A DNA stretch of 64,000 nt from Microbacterium profundi (GTDB taxonomy: Bacteria; Actinomycetota; Actinomycetes; Actinomycetales; Microbacteriaceae). The first letter of the stretch is position 1; the number at the start of each line of letters is the position of its first letter. The stretch is taken from contig NZ_JPSY01000001.1 in assembly GCF_000763375.1 (NCBI RefSeq), positions 310,001-374,000 of the forward strand, read 5' to 3'. A program made the translations under genes and the position numbers. Positions 27,368 through 35,743 of the stretch are shown here, in pieces. Below the pieces are notes generated by a model. The model was not told the origin of the DNA. It made no database searches and worked only from the letters and a program-made list of their open reading frames with translations.

Positions 27368-30292
27368 TTACTCGGCGGACTCCAGAGCCAGCAGATCGGT
27401 GATCGCGGCGGTGAGGCGCTTGTCGGCCTCGGCGAACGCCGTGAGGTCGCCCGACTTCAGCGCCGCGTCGCGGTCGGTCAGCGCCTGCTGTGCGGCGGCA
27501 AGAGCCGTCTCACGTGCATCCGCGTCGGCCGGCGGCGGCGTCGTGCCCTCATCAGGATCGGTCGTGCCCTCGTCCGGAGGGTTCGTGCCGTCACCGGGGT
27601 CGACGGGCTCGACCTCTTCGTCTCCGCCGCTCGCGCCGGAGTCGCCGCCGAAGATGACGTCAAGCGCCGCAGTGAGCGTGTCTTCGAAGGCGATGCTGTC
27701 ACCGAACGTGACCAGCACCTTCTGCAGCAGCGGCAGCTGAGTTCCCTCGGACGACTGCACGTACACCGGCTGCACATAGAGCAGACCGCCGCCGACGGGC
27801 AGCGTCAGCAGGTTGCCGTACTTGACCTCGGACTTGCCCAGGGTCAGCACGTTGAGCTTGTCGGCGATGGTCGTGTCGGAGTCGAACGTGTTCTGCACCT
27901 GACCTGGACCGGGCACAGTCGTGTCCGCATCGATCTCCAGCATCCGCAACTGACCGTAGCCGTCTGCCTTCTCGCCGGCAGTCGCGCCAGCATCCGAATC
28001 GACCGCGAGATAGCCCATCAGGACGTTACGACTCGTCGTCCCCTGAGAGGACGCCGGGATGAACGTCGAGAACATCGAGAAGCGCGGCGAATCCTGCCCA
28101 GGCATCTGCATCGACAGGTAGTACGGCGGCTGCAGCTGGTTGTCGTTGCGCGGGTCGTTCGGCGTCTGCCAGCGGTTGTCCTGCTGCGCGAAGGATCCGG
28201 CGGTGTCGACGTGGTAGACACCGAGGATCTCGCGCTGCACCTTGAACAGATCGGTCGGGTAGCGCACGTGGCTCATGAGGTCGGCCGACATCTCGCTGAT
28301 CGGCTCGACGGTCGCGGGGTAGACCTTCTGCCAAGCCTTGAGGATCGGGTCCTCGTCGTCCCATGCGTACAGGGTCACCGAGCCGTCGTACGCGTCGACG
28401 GTGGCCTTGACCGAGTTGCGGATGTAGTTGATGTCGTCGATCGCGAAGTTCGGCGCTGCCGTGTTCGAATCGGCGATCGCATCCGACAGGCTCACGCTCG
28501 TCGAGTACGGGTACGTCGAGCTGGTCGTGTAGCCGTCGACGATCCAGACAACTCGACCGTCGACGACGCTCGGGTACGGGTCGCTGTCGAGTTCGAGGTA
28601 CGGAGCGACCTTCTGCACGCGGGAGATCGGGTCCCGGTCGTACAGGATCTGGGATTCATCATTCACGAGGTCGGAGAACAGGATCTCCGCCTCCTGGAAC
28701 TTCAGCGCGTACAGCAGCTTGTTCAGCGTGTTGCCGACGCTCGGGCCTCCGTCGCCATCGAAGGTGTTCTTCGTCTCGTTCGCGCCGTCCTTGCCACGCG
28801 GATAGTCGATCTCGACCGGGTCGGTGCCCTCCGGCGCGCCCACGATCGAGTACAGCGGTGAGTTCTCACCGAAGTACACGCGCGGCTCGTACTCCTCGCC
28901 TTCGGTCAGGAATCCGGAGGACGGGATGCCGCGCTCGAGGAACACCGGCTCACCCTCGCTCGTGCGCTGGTTTCCGGCAGCGGCCACGAGGCCATAGCCG
29001 TGAGTGTAGACCGCGGTGCGGTTGTTCCAGCTGTTGCTGTCGCCGAGCTTGTCGACGTTGAGCTCGCGCACCGCCACTACGGTGTCCTGCATCTCGCCGT
29101 CGATGTTGTAGCGGTCGACGTCGAGCGTCTCCTGGAACTGGTAGTAGTTGCGGAACTGCTCGAGCTGCTGCACCGTCGGGCTGATGATGCTCGGGTCGAG
29201 GATGCGGATGGATGCCGTGGTCTCGGCGTCATTGCGCAGCTGCCCCGCCTCGGCGGTGGTCTCCGCCTTGAACGGAGTCACCTCGAGGTCGGCGATGTCG
29301 TAGGCGTCCTTGGTGCCGTCGATGTTGCGCTGGTAGAACTCGGCCTGGAAGCTGTTCTGGTTCGGCTTCACCTGGAAGGTCTCGACCACCCAGGGGTAGC
29401 CGATGCCGACGACGAGCGATGCGACGATCAGCAGACCGGTCGCCACCAGCGGGAAGCGCCAGCGGCCGATGACCGCCGTGACGAAGAACAGGATCGCGAC
29501 GAGCGCAGCGAGGATGGCGAGGATCGCCATGCCGGGGATCGTCGCGTTGACGCTCGTGTACGCCGCGCCGGTGATGCGATCTTCTTCGGTGACGAGCGTC
29601 TTGTAGCGGTCGAGCCAGAGGCTCGCTGCCTGGACGAGCAGGTAGAGCCCCGCGAGCACGGCCAGCTGGATGCGAGCCGGCTTCGAGATACGCAGCTCGC
29701 CCTGGCCGATGCGCACCGAGCCGTAGAGATACGACACGAGGGCTGTGACGATCAGCGACAAAAGGATCACCGCTGACACGAACGCCAGCAGGATCGAGTA
29801 GAAGGGCATCGCGAACAGGTAGAACCCGGTGTCCATGCCGAACTGCGGGTCGACCTCACCGGTCGCACCTCCGTTGAACCAGAGCCAGACCGTCTCCCAG
29901 TTGCCTGCGGCGGCGAAGCCGGCGAACAGGCCGAAGAAGATGGGCATGCCCCACATCGCCAGGCGGCGCAGCGGCTCGATGACCTCCTGGTAGCGGTCGA
30001 GCTGCGAGCTCAGTCGCACGTAGACCGGGCGCAGCCGGTATGCCAGTTGGATCACGATGAACAGCGGCACCGCCATCGCGAGGAACCCCACCACGAACAT
30101 CACCGCGGTGGCGAGCCACTGCGTGGTGAGGACGTTCGCGAACTGCAACTGGTCGAACCAGAGGAAGTCCGTGTAGAGCGCGGCGAAGACGAAGAACGCA
30201 GCGATTATCGCTGCGATGATCACCAGCGAGATCGTGATGATTCGTCGGGAGGTACGGGGCGTGGCCGGATTCGGCGCCGAGGTCGTGGTCAC
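27368..30292 (-). CDS. UPF0182 family large membrane protein
   Basis: 974 aa. About seven hydrophobic helices in residues 20-330, then a large extracellular domain (about 340-890), then an acidic, Pro/Thr-rich linker (EEVEPVDPGDGTNPPDEGTTDPDEGTTPPP) and a final helical stretch. This is the UPF0182 layout; the M. tuberculosis counterpart is Rv3193c by memory. Function is not established. The GTG at 30292 is preceded by TAGGAT with a 6-nt gap. The acidic tail differs from neighbours in composition and could be repeat-expanded. Confidence 0.9.
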   Translation of the reverse strand: MTTTSAPNPATPRTSRRIITISLVIIAAIIAAFFVFAALYTDFLWFDQLQFANVLTTQWLATAVMFVVGFLAMAVPLFIVIQLAYRLRPVYVRLSSQLDRYQEVIEPLRRLAMWGMPIFFGLFAGFAAAGNWETVWLWFNGGATGEVDPQFGMDTGFYLFAMPFYSILLAFVSAVILLSLIVTALVSYLYGSVRIGQGELRISKPARIQLAVLAGLYLLVQAASLWLDRYKTLVTEEDRITGAAYTSVNATIPGMAILAILAALVAILFFVTAVIGRWRFPLVATGLLIVASLVVGIGYPWVVETFQVKPNQNSFQAEFYQRNIDGTKDAYDIADLEVTPFKAETTAEAGQLRNDAETTASIRILDPSIISPTVQQLEQFRNYYQFQETLDVDRYNIDGEMQDTVVAVRELNVDKLGDSNSWNNRTAVYTHGYGLVAAAGNQRTSEGEPVFLERGIPSSGFLTEGEEYEPRVYFGENSPLYSIVGAPEGTDPVEIDYPRGKDGANETKNTFDGDGGPSVGNTLNKLLYALKFQEAEILFSDLVNDESQILYDRDPISRVQKVAPYLELDSDPYPSVVDGRVVWIVDGYTTSSTYPYSTSVSLSDAIADSNTAAPNFAIDDINYIRNSVKATVDAYDGSVTLYAWDDEDPILKAWQKVYPATVEPISEMSADLMSHVRYPTDLFKVQREILGVYHVDTAGSFAQQDNRWQTPNDPRNDNQLQPPYYLSMQMPGQDSPRFSMFSTFIPASSQGTTSRNVLMGYLAVDSDAGATAGEKADGYGQLRMLEIDADTTVPGPGQVQNTFDSDTTIADKLNVLTLGKSEVKYGNLLTLPVGGGLLYVQPVYVQSSEGTQLPLLQKVLVTFGDSIAFEDTLTAALDVIFGGDSGASGGDEEVEPVDPGDGTNPPDEGTTDPDEGTTPPPADADARETALAAAQQALTDRDAALKSGDLTAFAEADKRLTAAITDLLALESAE

Positions 30293-30298
30293 CCTTCC

Positions 30299-30304
30299 AT
30301 CCTA
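30299..30304 (-). promoter_or_regulatory. -10 box TAGGAT before UPF0182 gene
   Basis: TAGGAT, then GGAAGG, then GTG at 30292. GGAAGG could also serve as a Shine-Dalgarno, but the spacing fits a leaderless start. Confidence 0.45.
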
Positions 30305-30371
30305 TGCACGCTCTCGGTGAGCGGGCTGTGCCTGTGATGACGGTGAGGTCACGGTCCGCTCTCAGCGCAAT

Positions 30372-30469
30372 CCCTTCGACAGGCTCAGGGAGCGGATGCC
30401 GGCAGGGTCAGGAAGCGGATGCCGGCAGGGTCAGGGAGCGGATGCCGGCAGGGTCAGGACGCGGATGCC
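30372..30469. repeat. dispersed repeat copy plus 23-bp tandem repeat
   Basis: One copy of CCCTTCGACAGGCTCAGGG (30372-30390) is followed by units starting at 30391, 30414, 30437 and a diverged one at 30460, each 23 bp (AGCGGATGCCGGCAGGGTCAGG plus one). The stop codon and last codons of the S16/PDZ protease lie in the final units, so the repeat has rewritten that protein's C terminus. Confidence 0.9.
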
Positions 30470-31548
30470 GTGCATGTGGGCAGCGCGTCGACGTCGCCCC
30501 CGTTCGCGATCACCTCGAGCGCGTCGAGCGACTCCTCGAGCGTCGAGGTGCTGATCACCTGCAGCCCGTCGGGGACGTGCCCGACGACCTCGTCGCAGTT
30601 CGACGCAGGGGCGAGGAAGTAGTCGGCACCGGCGTCGACGGCGCCGTACAGCTTCTGGCGGATGCCGCCGATCGGGCCGACCGCGCCCGCGGCGTCGATC
30701 GTCCCGGTGCCCGCGATGTCGTTGCCGCCGGTCATCTCCCCCGGGGTGAGCTCATCGACGATGCCGAGCGCGAACATCATGCCGGCGCTGGGACCGCCCA
30801 CGTTGTCGAGCTGGATCGTCACGTCGATCGGGAAGTCGTACTGAGTCGTGAGCGTCACGCCGATGAACCAGGTGTCGACGCCGTCGGTGGTGTCGAGCTC
30901 CGGAGTGATCTCGACCCCGATCTGCTGGTCTCCGCCACGGAGCACGGTGAGTTCGACCGCGTCGCCTTCAGCATCCTGGATGGCGGCTCGCAGCTCGGCT
31001 GCGCCGGTGACCTTCGTACCGTCGATCTCCGTGATGACGTCGTTCTCTTCGAGAACGCCGGCTGCGGGCGAGTCCTCGATCGCTTCCACCACCGTGACCT
31101 CGGCGCCGGTGTCGTAGCCGAGTTCGTTCAGCGCGGCTGCGGTCGCCTCGTGCTGCGAGTCGACCATCAGCGCGGCGTTTCGCTCGTCGCGATCCTCACT
31201 CGTGACTCCCTCGGGGAACACCGCGTCGATCGGGACGACTGCGCGCGACGAGTCCATCCAGGCGAGCGCCAGCTCGAACCATGAGGGCGTGCGCTCCCGG
31301 TTTCCGACGACCTGCACGGTCAGCAGGTTGAGGCTGCCACCGGTCTCGAACGTCTCTGCGCCGTCGATCGCGATGAGCGGCACCTCCTCGCCGTCCTCGC
31401 CCTTGGCAGTGCCGAGCGTGTCGTAGACCGGCCCTGGGCGCTGGATCACATACGGCGTCGGCAGGAAGGTCAGCACGACCAGTGCGACGAGCGCGACGAT
31501 CAGTGCCCAGACGCCCAGGCCGACCCTGGGTGTGCGCGCGTGAGCCAA
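30454..31548 (-). CDS. membrane-anchored PDZ / Lon-type (S16) serine protease, YlbL-like
   Basis: 364 aa: a single helix at about 10-30, a PDZ domain at about 150-215, and a Lon-like S16 domain at 235-355 with the Ser254 (GGPSAGMM) / Lys299 (GIRQKLYGA) dyad. It should cleave peptides outside the cell and lacks an ATPase domain. I chose the TTG at 31548: it has GGAGG with a 6-nt spacer, whereas the upstream TTG at 31620 has nothing. The C-terminal residues are encoded by a 23-bp tandem repeat. The pairing with UPF0182 downstream matches Rv3194c-Rv3193c by memory. Confidence 0.9.
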   Translation of the reverse strand: MAHARTPRVGLGVWALIVALVALVVLTFLPTPYVIQRPGPVYDTLGTAKGEDGEEVPLIAIDGAETFETGGSLNLLTVQVVGNRERTPSWFELALAWMDSSRAVVPIDAVFPEGVTSEDRDERNAALMVDSQHEATAAALNELGYDTGAEVTVVEAIEDSPAAGVLEENDVITEIDGTKVTGAAELRAAIQDAEGDAVELTVLRGGDQQIGVEITPELDTTDGVDTWFIGVTLTTQYDFPIDVTIQLDNVGGPSAGMMFALGIVDELTPGEMTGGNDIAGTGTIDAAGAVGPIGGIRQKLYGAVDAGADYFLAPASNCDEVVGHVPDGLQVISTSTLEESLDALEVIANGGDVDALPTCTASAS

Positions 31549-31665
31549 GTGGATCCTCCGTCGTTCGCGACCGGCGTACAGCGATCTGCCCGCGTCGGGG
31601 TCGCGTGCAGAATCCTGCAACTAGCGTAGATGTCACGGCTAGCGACGTGCTGAGAGGCGACCGAC

Positions 31666-33081
31666 ATGGCAGACAACGACCCCAACCCCGAGGACTTCCA
31701 GGAGTTCCTCCGGAAGATGATGTCCGGCGCGGGCGTCGGAGACTTCGACCTGAGCGCGCTGCAGAACGCCCTCGGCGGCGCGGACGGCCTCGAGATCGAT
31801 CCCGCGATGATGGCGGGCCTCATGCGCCAGCTGCAGGGCGCGTTCGGCGGCGACCCGTGGGAGAACACCCTGCGCCAGGCGCTGCACATCGCGAACCGCG
31901 AAGGGCAGGGCATCACCGACGGCTCGCGCCACTCCCTCGTGGACTCGTTCGCACTGGCGAATCTCTGGCTGGGCGAGGCGACCACGATCTCGGAGCTCGC
32001 CGAGAATCCGCAGGCGATGACGCGCGGCGAATGGGTCGAGAAGACCCTGCCGGTGTGGAAGGAGATCGCCGGCCCCGTCTCCACCAGCATCGCTGATGCC
32101 CTCACCAGCGCGCTCGACACCCAGGTGCCCGACGACATGCGCGAGGCCATCCAAGGCGCCGGCCAGCTCATGCGAGGGCTCGGCTCATCGGTGTTCGCGG
32201 CGCAGTTCGGGCAGGTGCTCGGCAATCTCTCGCTCGAGGTGGTCTCCGGCGGTGATGTCGGCATCCCGGTGCTTCCGGCCGGCACGGCCGCTCTGATCCC
32301 CCAGAACATCACGGCGTTCGGTGAGGGTCTCGAGATCCCAGAGGATCAGATCCTTCTGTATCTCGCGACCCGCGAGCTGGCGTACGCGCGTGTGTACCGG
32401 CACGCGAAGTGGCTGCACCTGCATGTCATGTCGCAGATCACCGACTTCGCCCGCGGCGTGACCGTCGACGTCGAGGCGCTCGAAGACGTCGCGAGCCGCC
32501 TCGATCCCTCGAACCCCGAAGAGCTGCGTGCGGCGATCGAGGGCGGCGCTCTGCTGCCCGCGCAGACCGAGGCGCAGCGCGAGGCGCTCTCCCGTCTGGA
32601 GAACATCATCGCCATGGTCGACGGCTGGGTGGATGTCGTCACCGCCGAGGCCACTTCGCGACTGCCCGACAGCGTGCGGCTGGCCGAGGCCGCCCGACGC
32701 CGTCGCGCGGTCGGCGGGCCGGCCGAAGACGCGCTCGGTGCGCTGGTGGGGCTCAAGCTGCGCCCGCGCCGCATGCGCGAAGCATCCGCGATGTGGCAGA
32801 AGGTGACGGATGCCGTCGGCATCGCCGCCCGCGATTCGCTCTGGGACTACCCGGATCTTCAGCCGACCGCTGCCGACATCGACGACCCGACCGCGCTGAT
32901 CGAGCGGCTCCAGGCTCGCGCGCGCGGTGAGGCGCCCGTGGCGGATGAGTTCGATGAAGCACTGACCCGGCTGCTGGCCGGCGACGTTTTCTCTGAGGAG
33001 AAGAAGCCGGGCGACGCCGAAGCGGATGATGCCGAGCAGGGCGATGATGAGAAGAATCAGGGCGGAGAGACCCCGGTCTGA
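31666..33081 (+). CDS. DUF2342 family protein (annotated as zinc-dependent metalloprotease)
   Basis: 471 aa, mostly helical. Family blocks include LYLATRELAYARVYRHAKWLHLHVMSQITDFARG, MVDGWVDVV and GLKLRPRRMREASAMW. Homologues are described as zincin-like hydrolases with a metal-binding E-x-x-H; here the position corresponding to that His seems to be Tyr240 (RELAY), so activity is uncertain. The C-terminal tail is acidic (EEKKPGDAEADDAEQGDDEK). It is divergent from the S16 protease gene, and M. tuberculosis has the same order (Rv3195). Function not established. Confidence 0.82.
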   Translation: MADNDPNPEDFQEFLRKMMSGAGVGDFDLSALQNALGGADGLEIDPAMMAGLMRQLQGAFGGDPWENTLRQALHIANREGQGITDGSRHSLVDSFALANLWLGEATTISELAENPQAMTRGEWVEKTLPVWKEIAGPVSTSIADALTSALDTQVPDDMREAIQGAGQLMRGLGSSVFAAQFGQVLGNLSLEVVSGGDVGIPVLPAGTAALIPQNITAFGEGLEIPEDQILLYLATRELAYARVYRHAKWLHLHVMSQITDFARGVTVDVEALEDVASRLDPSNPEELRAAIEGGALLPAQTEAQREALSRLENIIAMVDGWVDVVTAEATSRLPDSVRLAEAARRRRAVGGPAEDALGALVGLKLRPRRMREASAMWQKVTDAVGIAARDSLWDYPDLQPTAADIDDPTALIERLQARARGEAPVADEFDEALTRLLAGDVFSEEKKPGDAEADDAEQGDDEKNQGGETPV

Positions 33082-33111
33082 GCGCGCGCCCTGATTCTGG
33101 CGGCCCTGAGC

Positions 33112-33152
33112 AACTCTGGCGGCCAGACGGACGATCTGCGACCGCCAGAGTT
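33112..33152 (+). terminator. hairpin downstream of DUF2342 gene
   Basis: 11-bp perfect stem AACTCTGGCGG / CCGCCAGAGTT with a 19-nt loop, 31 nt past the stop. Further CTGGCGGCC and GGCCGCCAG copies at 33098-33168 allow alternative pairings. No U-tract. The rest of 33082-33290 shows no gene. Confidence 0.5.
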
Positions 33153-33290
33153 ACGGCTGGCCGCCAGACTTGCACGCGAGCACGGCAACGGTCGCGCCGA
33201 CTCGCACTGCACATCGGCCGCAGGCACGGTTTTCTCCACTGATCAGCCTCCGCCGCCCCACGGGGAACGGCCGGTGGGCAGAATCGGTGC

Positions 33291-34157
33291 ATGCCGCCCA
33301 TCACACCACCCACGCTGACGCGCCTGGACCCTGCCTATCCTCTTCTGTGGCGTGACGCCGACACTGTGCAGTTCGGCATGGAGGGCGTGGTGCGCGTCGA
33401 GGTCTCCGAGCCATGGATCGACCGATTGCTGCAGTCGCTGCGTGATGGATTCCGCCTGAGCGCCTTCGACGTGATCGCACACAGCGCCGGCGCTCCGCGC
33501 GATGGAGCCCGCGAGCTTCTCGACGCCCTCAAGCCCGTGCTGCACAAGGATCCGCCTCCGCTGCCGCGCATCTGGATCGAGAGCCTCGACATGGCCGATT
33601 CACGGATCGCGGCCCGTACCGAGATCGCCATGGTCGACGAGGGCTTCCGCACGACCGAACGCGGCACTCCGGGCGCTGTGGCCGTCGTGCTGGTGGAGGG
33701 CGCAGCATCCGCCCGCCAGCTCGCGAATCACCTGCGCGATGATCTCACGCACCTGCCGATCGCGTTCGAAGCGGGCGGTACGACGATCGGCCCGCTCGTC
33801 GAGCCAGGTCGCACGCCGTGCCTGTCCTGCCGCGACGGCCATGAGCGTGAGCGCGATGCAGCATGGCCTACGCTGCACGCGCAGCTGGTGGGGACGGCAT
33901 CAGGTCCTATCACCGCCGCGCGCACGGCCGAGGCCGCAGCCCTCGCCGCACGCATCCTCGCCGAGCCCGGCCGCACGAGCAAGTGCGTACGGGTCAGCCC
34001 CGACGGCCGCCGCGTCTGGCGTTCGGTACGGTTTCACGCAGAATGCCGGTGCCGCGAGCAGTCGTTCCGATCTCCTGGAGGAATCTCGACGGCTGTCGCT
34101 CCCGTCGCCCAGCGGAATGAGACCACGACAGTGCGAGAGTTCGAGCGGCGCGCGTGA
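33291..34157 (+). CDS. stand-alone cyclodehydratase-domain (TOMM leader-binding-like) protein
   Basis: 288 aa. The C-terminal half carries a zinc-site signature: C177-L-S-C180 in GRTPCLSCRDGHERERDAAWPTL, paired with C252-R-C254 in HAECRCRE. The block around PCLxCxDxH...DxAWPxLxAQL matches the 'bacteriocin biosynthesis cyclodehydratase' family (TIGR03882-like), which elsewhere binds leader peptides for YcaO enzymes. No YcaO, precursor peptide or dehydrogenase is in the window. By memory M. tuberculosis Rv3196 occupies the same place. A CAGAAT box lies 6 nt before the ATG. The last 164 bp overlap uvrD2 on the other strand. Confidence 0.72.
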   Translation: MPPITPPTLTRLDPAYPLLWRDADTVQFGMEGVVRVEVSEPWIDRLLQSLRDGFRLSAFDVIAHSAGAPRDGARELLDALKPVLHKDPPPLPRIWIESLDMADSRIAARTEIAMVDEGFRTTERGTPGAVAVVLVEGAASARQLANHLRDDLTHLPIAFEAGGTTIGPLVEPGRTPCLSCRDGHERERDAAWPTLHAQLVGTASGPITAARTAEAAALAARILAEPGRTSKCVRVSPDGRRVWRSVRFHAECRCREQSFRSPGGISTAVAPVAQRNETTTVREFERRA

Positions 34158-35715
34158 TACCGACATAGGCGAGTCGCCGTTCCTCATCGATCGCGTCGAA
34201 TCCGGTCGCGTATGAGATGGGCAGCGCGCCCTCCGTCCACCCCGCCAAGTGCACGTGCGGCCACTCCAGACCCTTGGCGGCATGCAGGGTCGACAGCGTC
34301 ACGTTCTCGACGGTCGGCTCGTGCTGGTCTTTCGCCCTCGCCATCAACATCTCGCTGAACGACCGGAGCGTGGTCTCGCTCGGCGCCTCCTCCGCGAGAC
34401 GCAGGATAGCGCGCCGTGCCTCCCAGCCGTCGCGCTGGGCTCCTCCTGCGGCCGGCGGTTCGTCGCTGAGGCCGAGTTCGCGCAGCACCTTCTGCACGTT
34501 GGAGAGGAAGCCCCGCTCGGTCGGTGCCACGGAGGCGCCGCGCAGTGCGAGCACGGCCTGGCGCACCTCCGGCATGTCGAAGAATCGTTTGCCGCCGAGC
34601 ACACGCGATGCGATGCCCGCCTCGCCGAGAGCCTGTTGGATCGCGCCGGATTGCGAGTGCGCGCGGTAGAGCACCGCGATCTCGGACGGCGAGGCGCCGG
34701 CAGCGATCCTGGCGGCGATCGAGGCGGCGATGCCGGCGGCCTCGTCCGTCTCGGTCTCGTACGTCGTGACGGTCGGCGTCTCCGCAGTGAGCGACTCGCG
34801 GGCCGCGACGAGTTCGAGGGCGCCGGCGCGGCCGTTCATCAGCGCGTTGGCGGCGGCGAGGATCGGCGGCTGAGAGCGGTAGTTCGTCTCCAGCCGCACG
34901 ACCGTGGCGTTCGGGTAGCGGCGTCCGAACTCGAGCAGGTACTTCTGATCGGCCCCCGCGAACGAGTAGATCGTCTGACTGGCGTCGCCGACGACGCAGA
35001 TGTCGCTGCGGTCGCCGAGCCACATCTCCAGCAGGCGGTTCTGGAGTGGCGAGACGTCCTGATACTCGTCGACCGTGAAGTGCCGATACTGCTCGTGGAC
35101 GGACGCGGCCACCCGCGGCTCGGCCTCCAGCATCCCGGCGCATGCGAGCAGCACGTCTTCGAAGTCGAGCTGACGACGGTCGTCCTTGAGAGCTTCGTAG
35201 CCCTGCTGCAGCGCGGCGAGCTGCTCGGTGCTGATCCGCCCGACAGAGCGTCCGAGCGCGGCGTGCTGCTCGATCGAGAGCATCGAGACCTTGCGCCATT
35301 CGATCTCGCTCGCGACGTCGCGGAGCGTGGCGGTGTCCGGACGCAGCCGCAACTGCTCTGCGGCCTGCCCGAGCACACGCACCTTGTTGTCGATGATGCT
35401 CGGCGCGGGGGATCCGGCGAGGGTCGGCCAGAAGAAGTTCAACTGCGCGAGGGCGGCCGCGTGGAAGGTACGGGCCACGACGCCTTCGATACCGAGGCCG
35501 CGCAGGCGTCCGCGGAGCTCACCCGCTGCCTTCGCCGTGAAGGTGACGGCCATCACACGACTCGGCGAATACGCTCCCGTGTCCACCCCGTGCGCGATGC
35601 GATGCGTGATGACACGGGTCTTACCGGTACCCGCACCTGCGAGCACGGCGACGGGGCCGCGCAGCACGGATGCCGCTTCCCGCTGCCGTTCGTCGAGGGC
35701 GTCGAGCGCGCTCAC
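33994..35715 (-). CDS. uvrD2: UvrD/Rep-family DNA helicase (UvrD2-like)
   Basis: 573 aa superfamily 1A 3'-5' helicase. Walker A GAGTGKT at 27-33, motif Ia TFTAKAAGELRGRLR, motif II VDEYQDVSPLQ, motif III GDASQTIYSFAGA, motif V TLHAAKGLEWPHVHL, motif VI YVGITRAARTL, all intact. It ends just after PSRFLQEI; the mycobacterial UvrD2 is longer, with an HRDC domain and a cysteine-rich tail, which are missing here. The GTG start has no clear Shine-Dalgarno. It follows nudC by 28 bp on the same strand. Confidence 0.9.
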   Translation of the reverse strand: MSALDALDERQREAASVLRGPVAVLAGAGTGKTRVITHRIAHGVDTGAYSPSRVMAVTFTAKAAGELRGRLRGLGIEGVVARTFHAAALAQLNFFWPTLAGSPAPSIIDNKVRVLGQAAEQLRLRPDTATLRDVASEIEWRKVSMLSIEQHAALGRSVGRISTEQLAALQQGYEALKDDRRQLDFEDVLLACAGMLEAEPRVAASVHEQYRHFTVDEYQDVSPLQNRLLEMWLGDRSDICVVGDASQTIYSFAGADQKYLLEFGRRYPNATVVRLETNYRSQPPILAAANALMNGRAGALELVAARESLTAETPTVTTYETETDEAAGIAASIAARIAAGASPSEIAVLYRAHSQSGAIQQALGEAGIASRVLGGKRFFDMPEVRQAVLALRGASVAPTERGFLSNVQKVLRELGLSDEPPAAGGAQRDGWEARRAILRLAEEAPSETTLRSFSEMLMARAKDQHEPTVENVTLSTLHAAKGLEWPHVHLAGWTEGALPISYATGFDAIDEERRLAYVGITRAARTLALSWSHSAGRRERQPSRFLQEIGTTARGTGILRETVPNARRGGRRG

Positions 35716-35743
35716 TTCGACTCTGCGTTCCGACGAGCCGCGC

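Noticed and set aside
27296..28861. 521-codon open frame on the plus strand
   Set aside because: Antisense to the UPF0182 gene and dominated by Arg/Val/Asp shadow composition.
31549..31620. Upstream TTG start (31620) for the S16/PDZ protease
   Set aside because: No ribosome site; the TTG at 31548 has GGAGG with ideal spacing and gives a standard short N terminus before the membrane helix.
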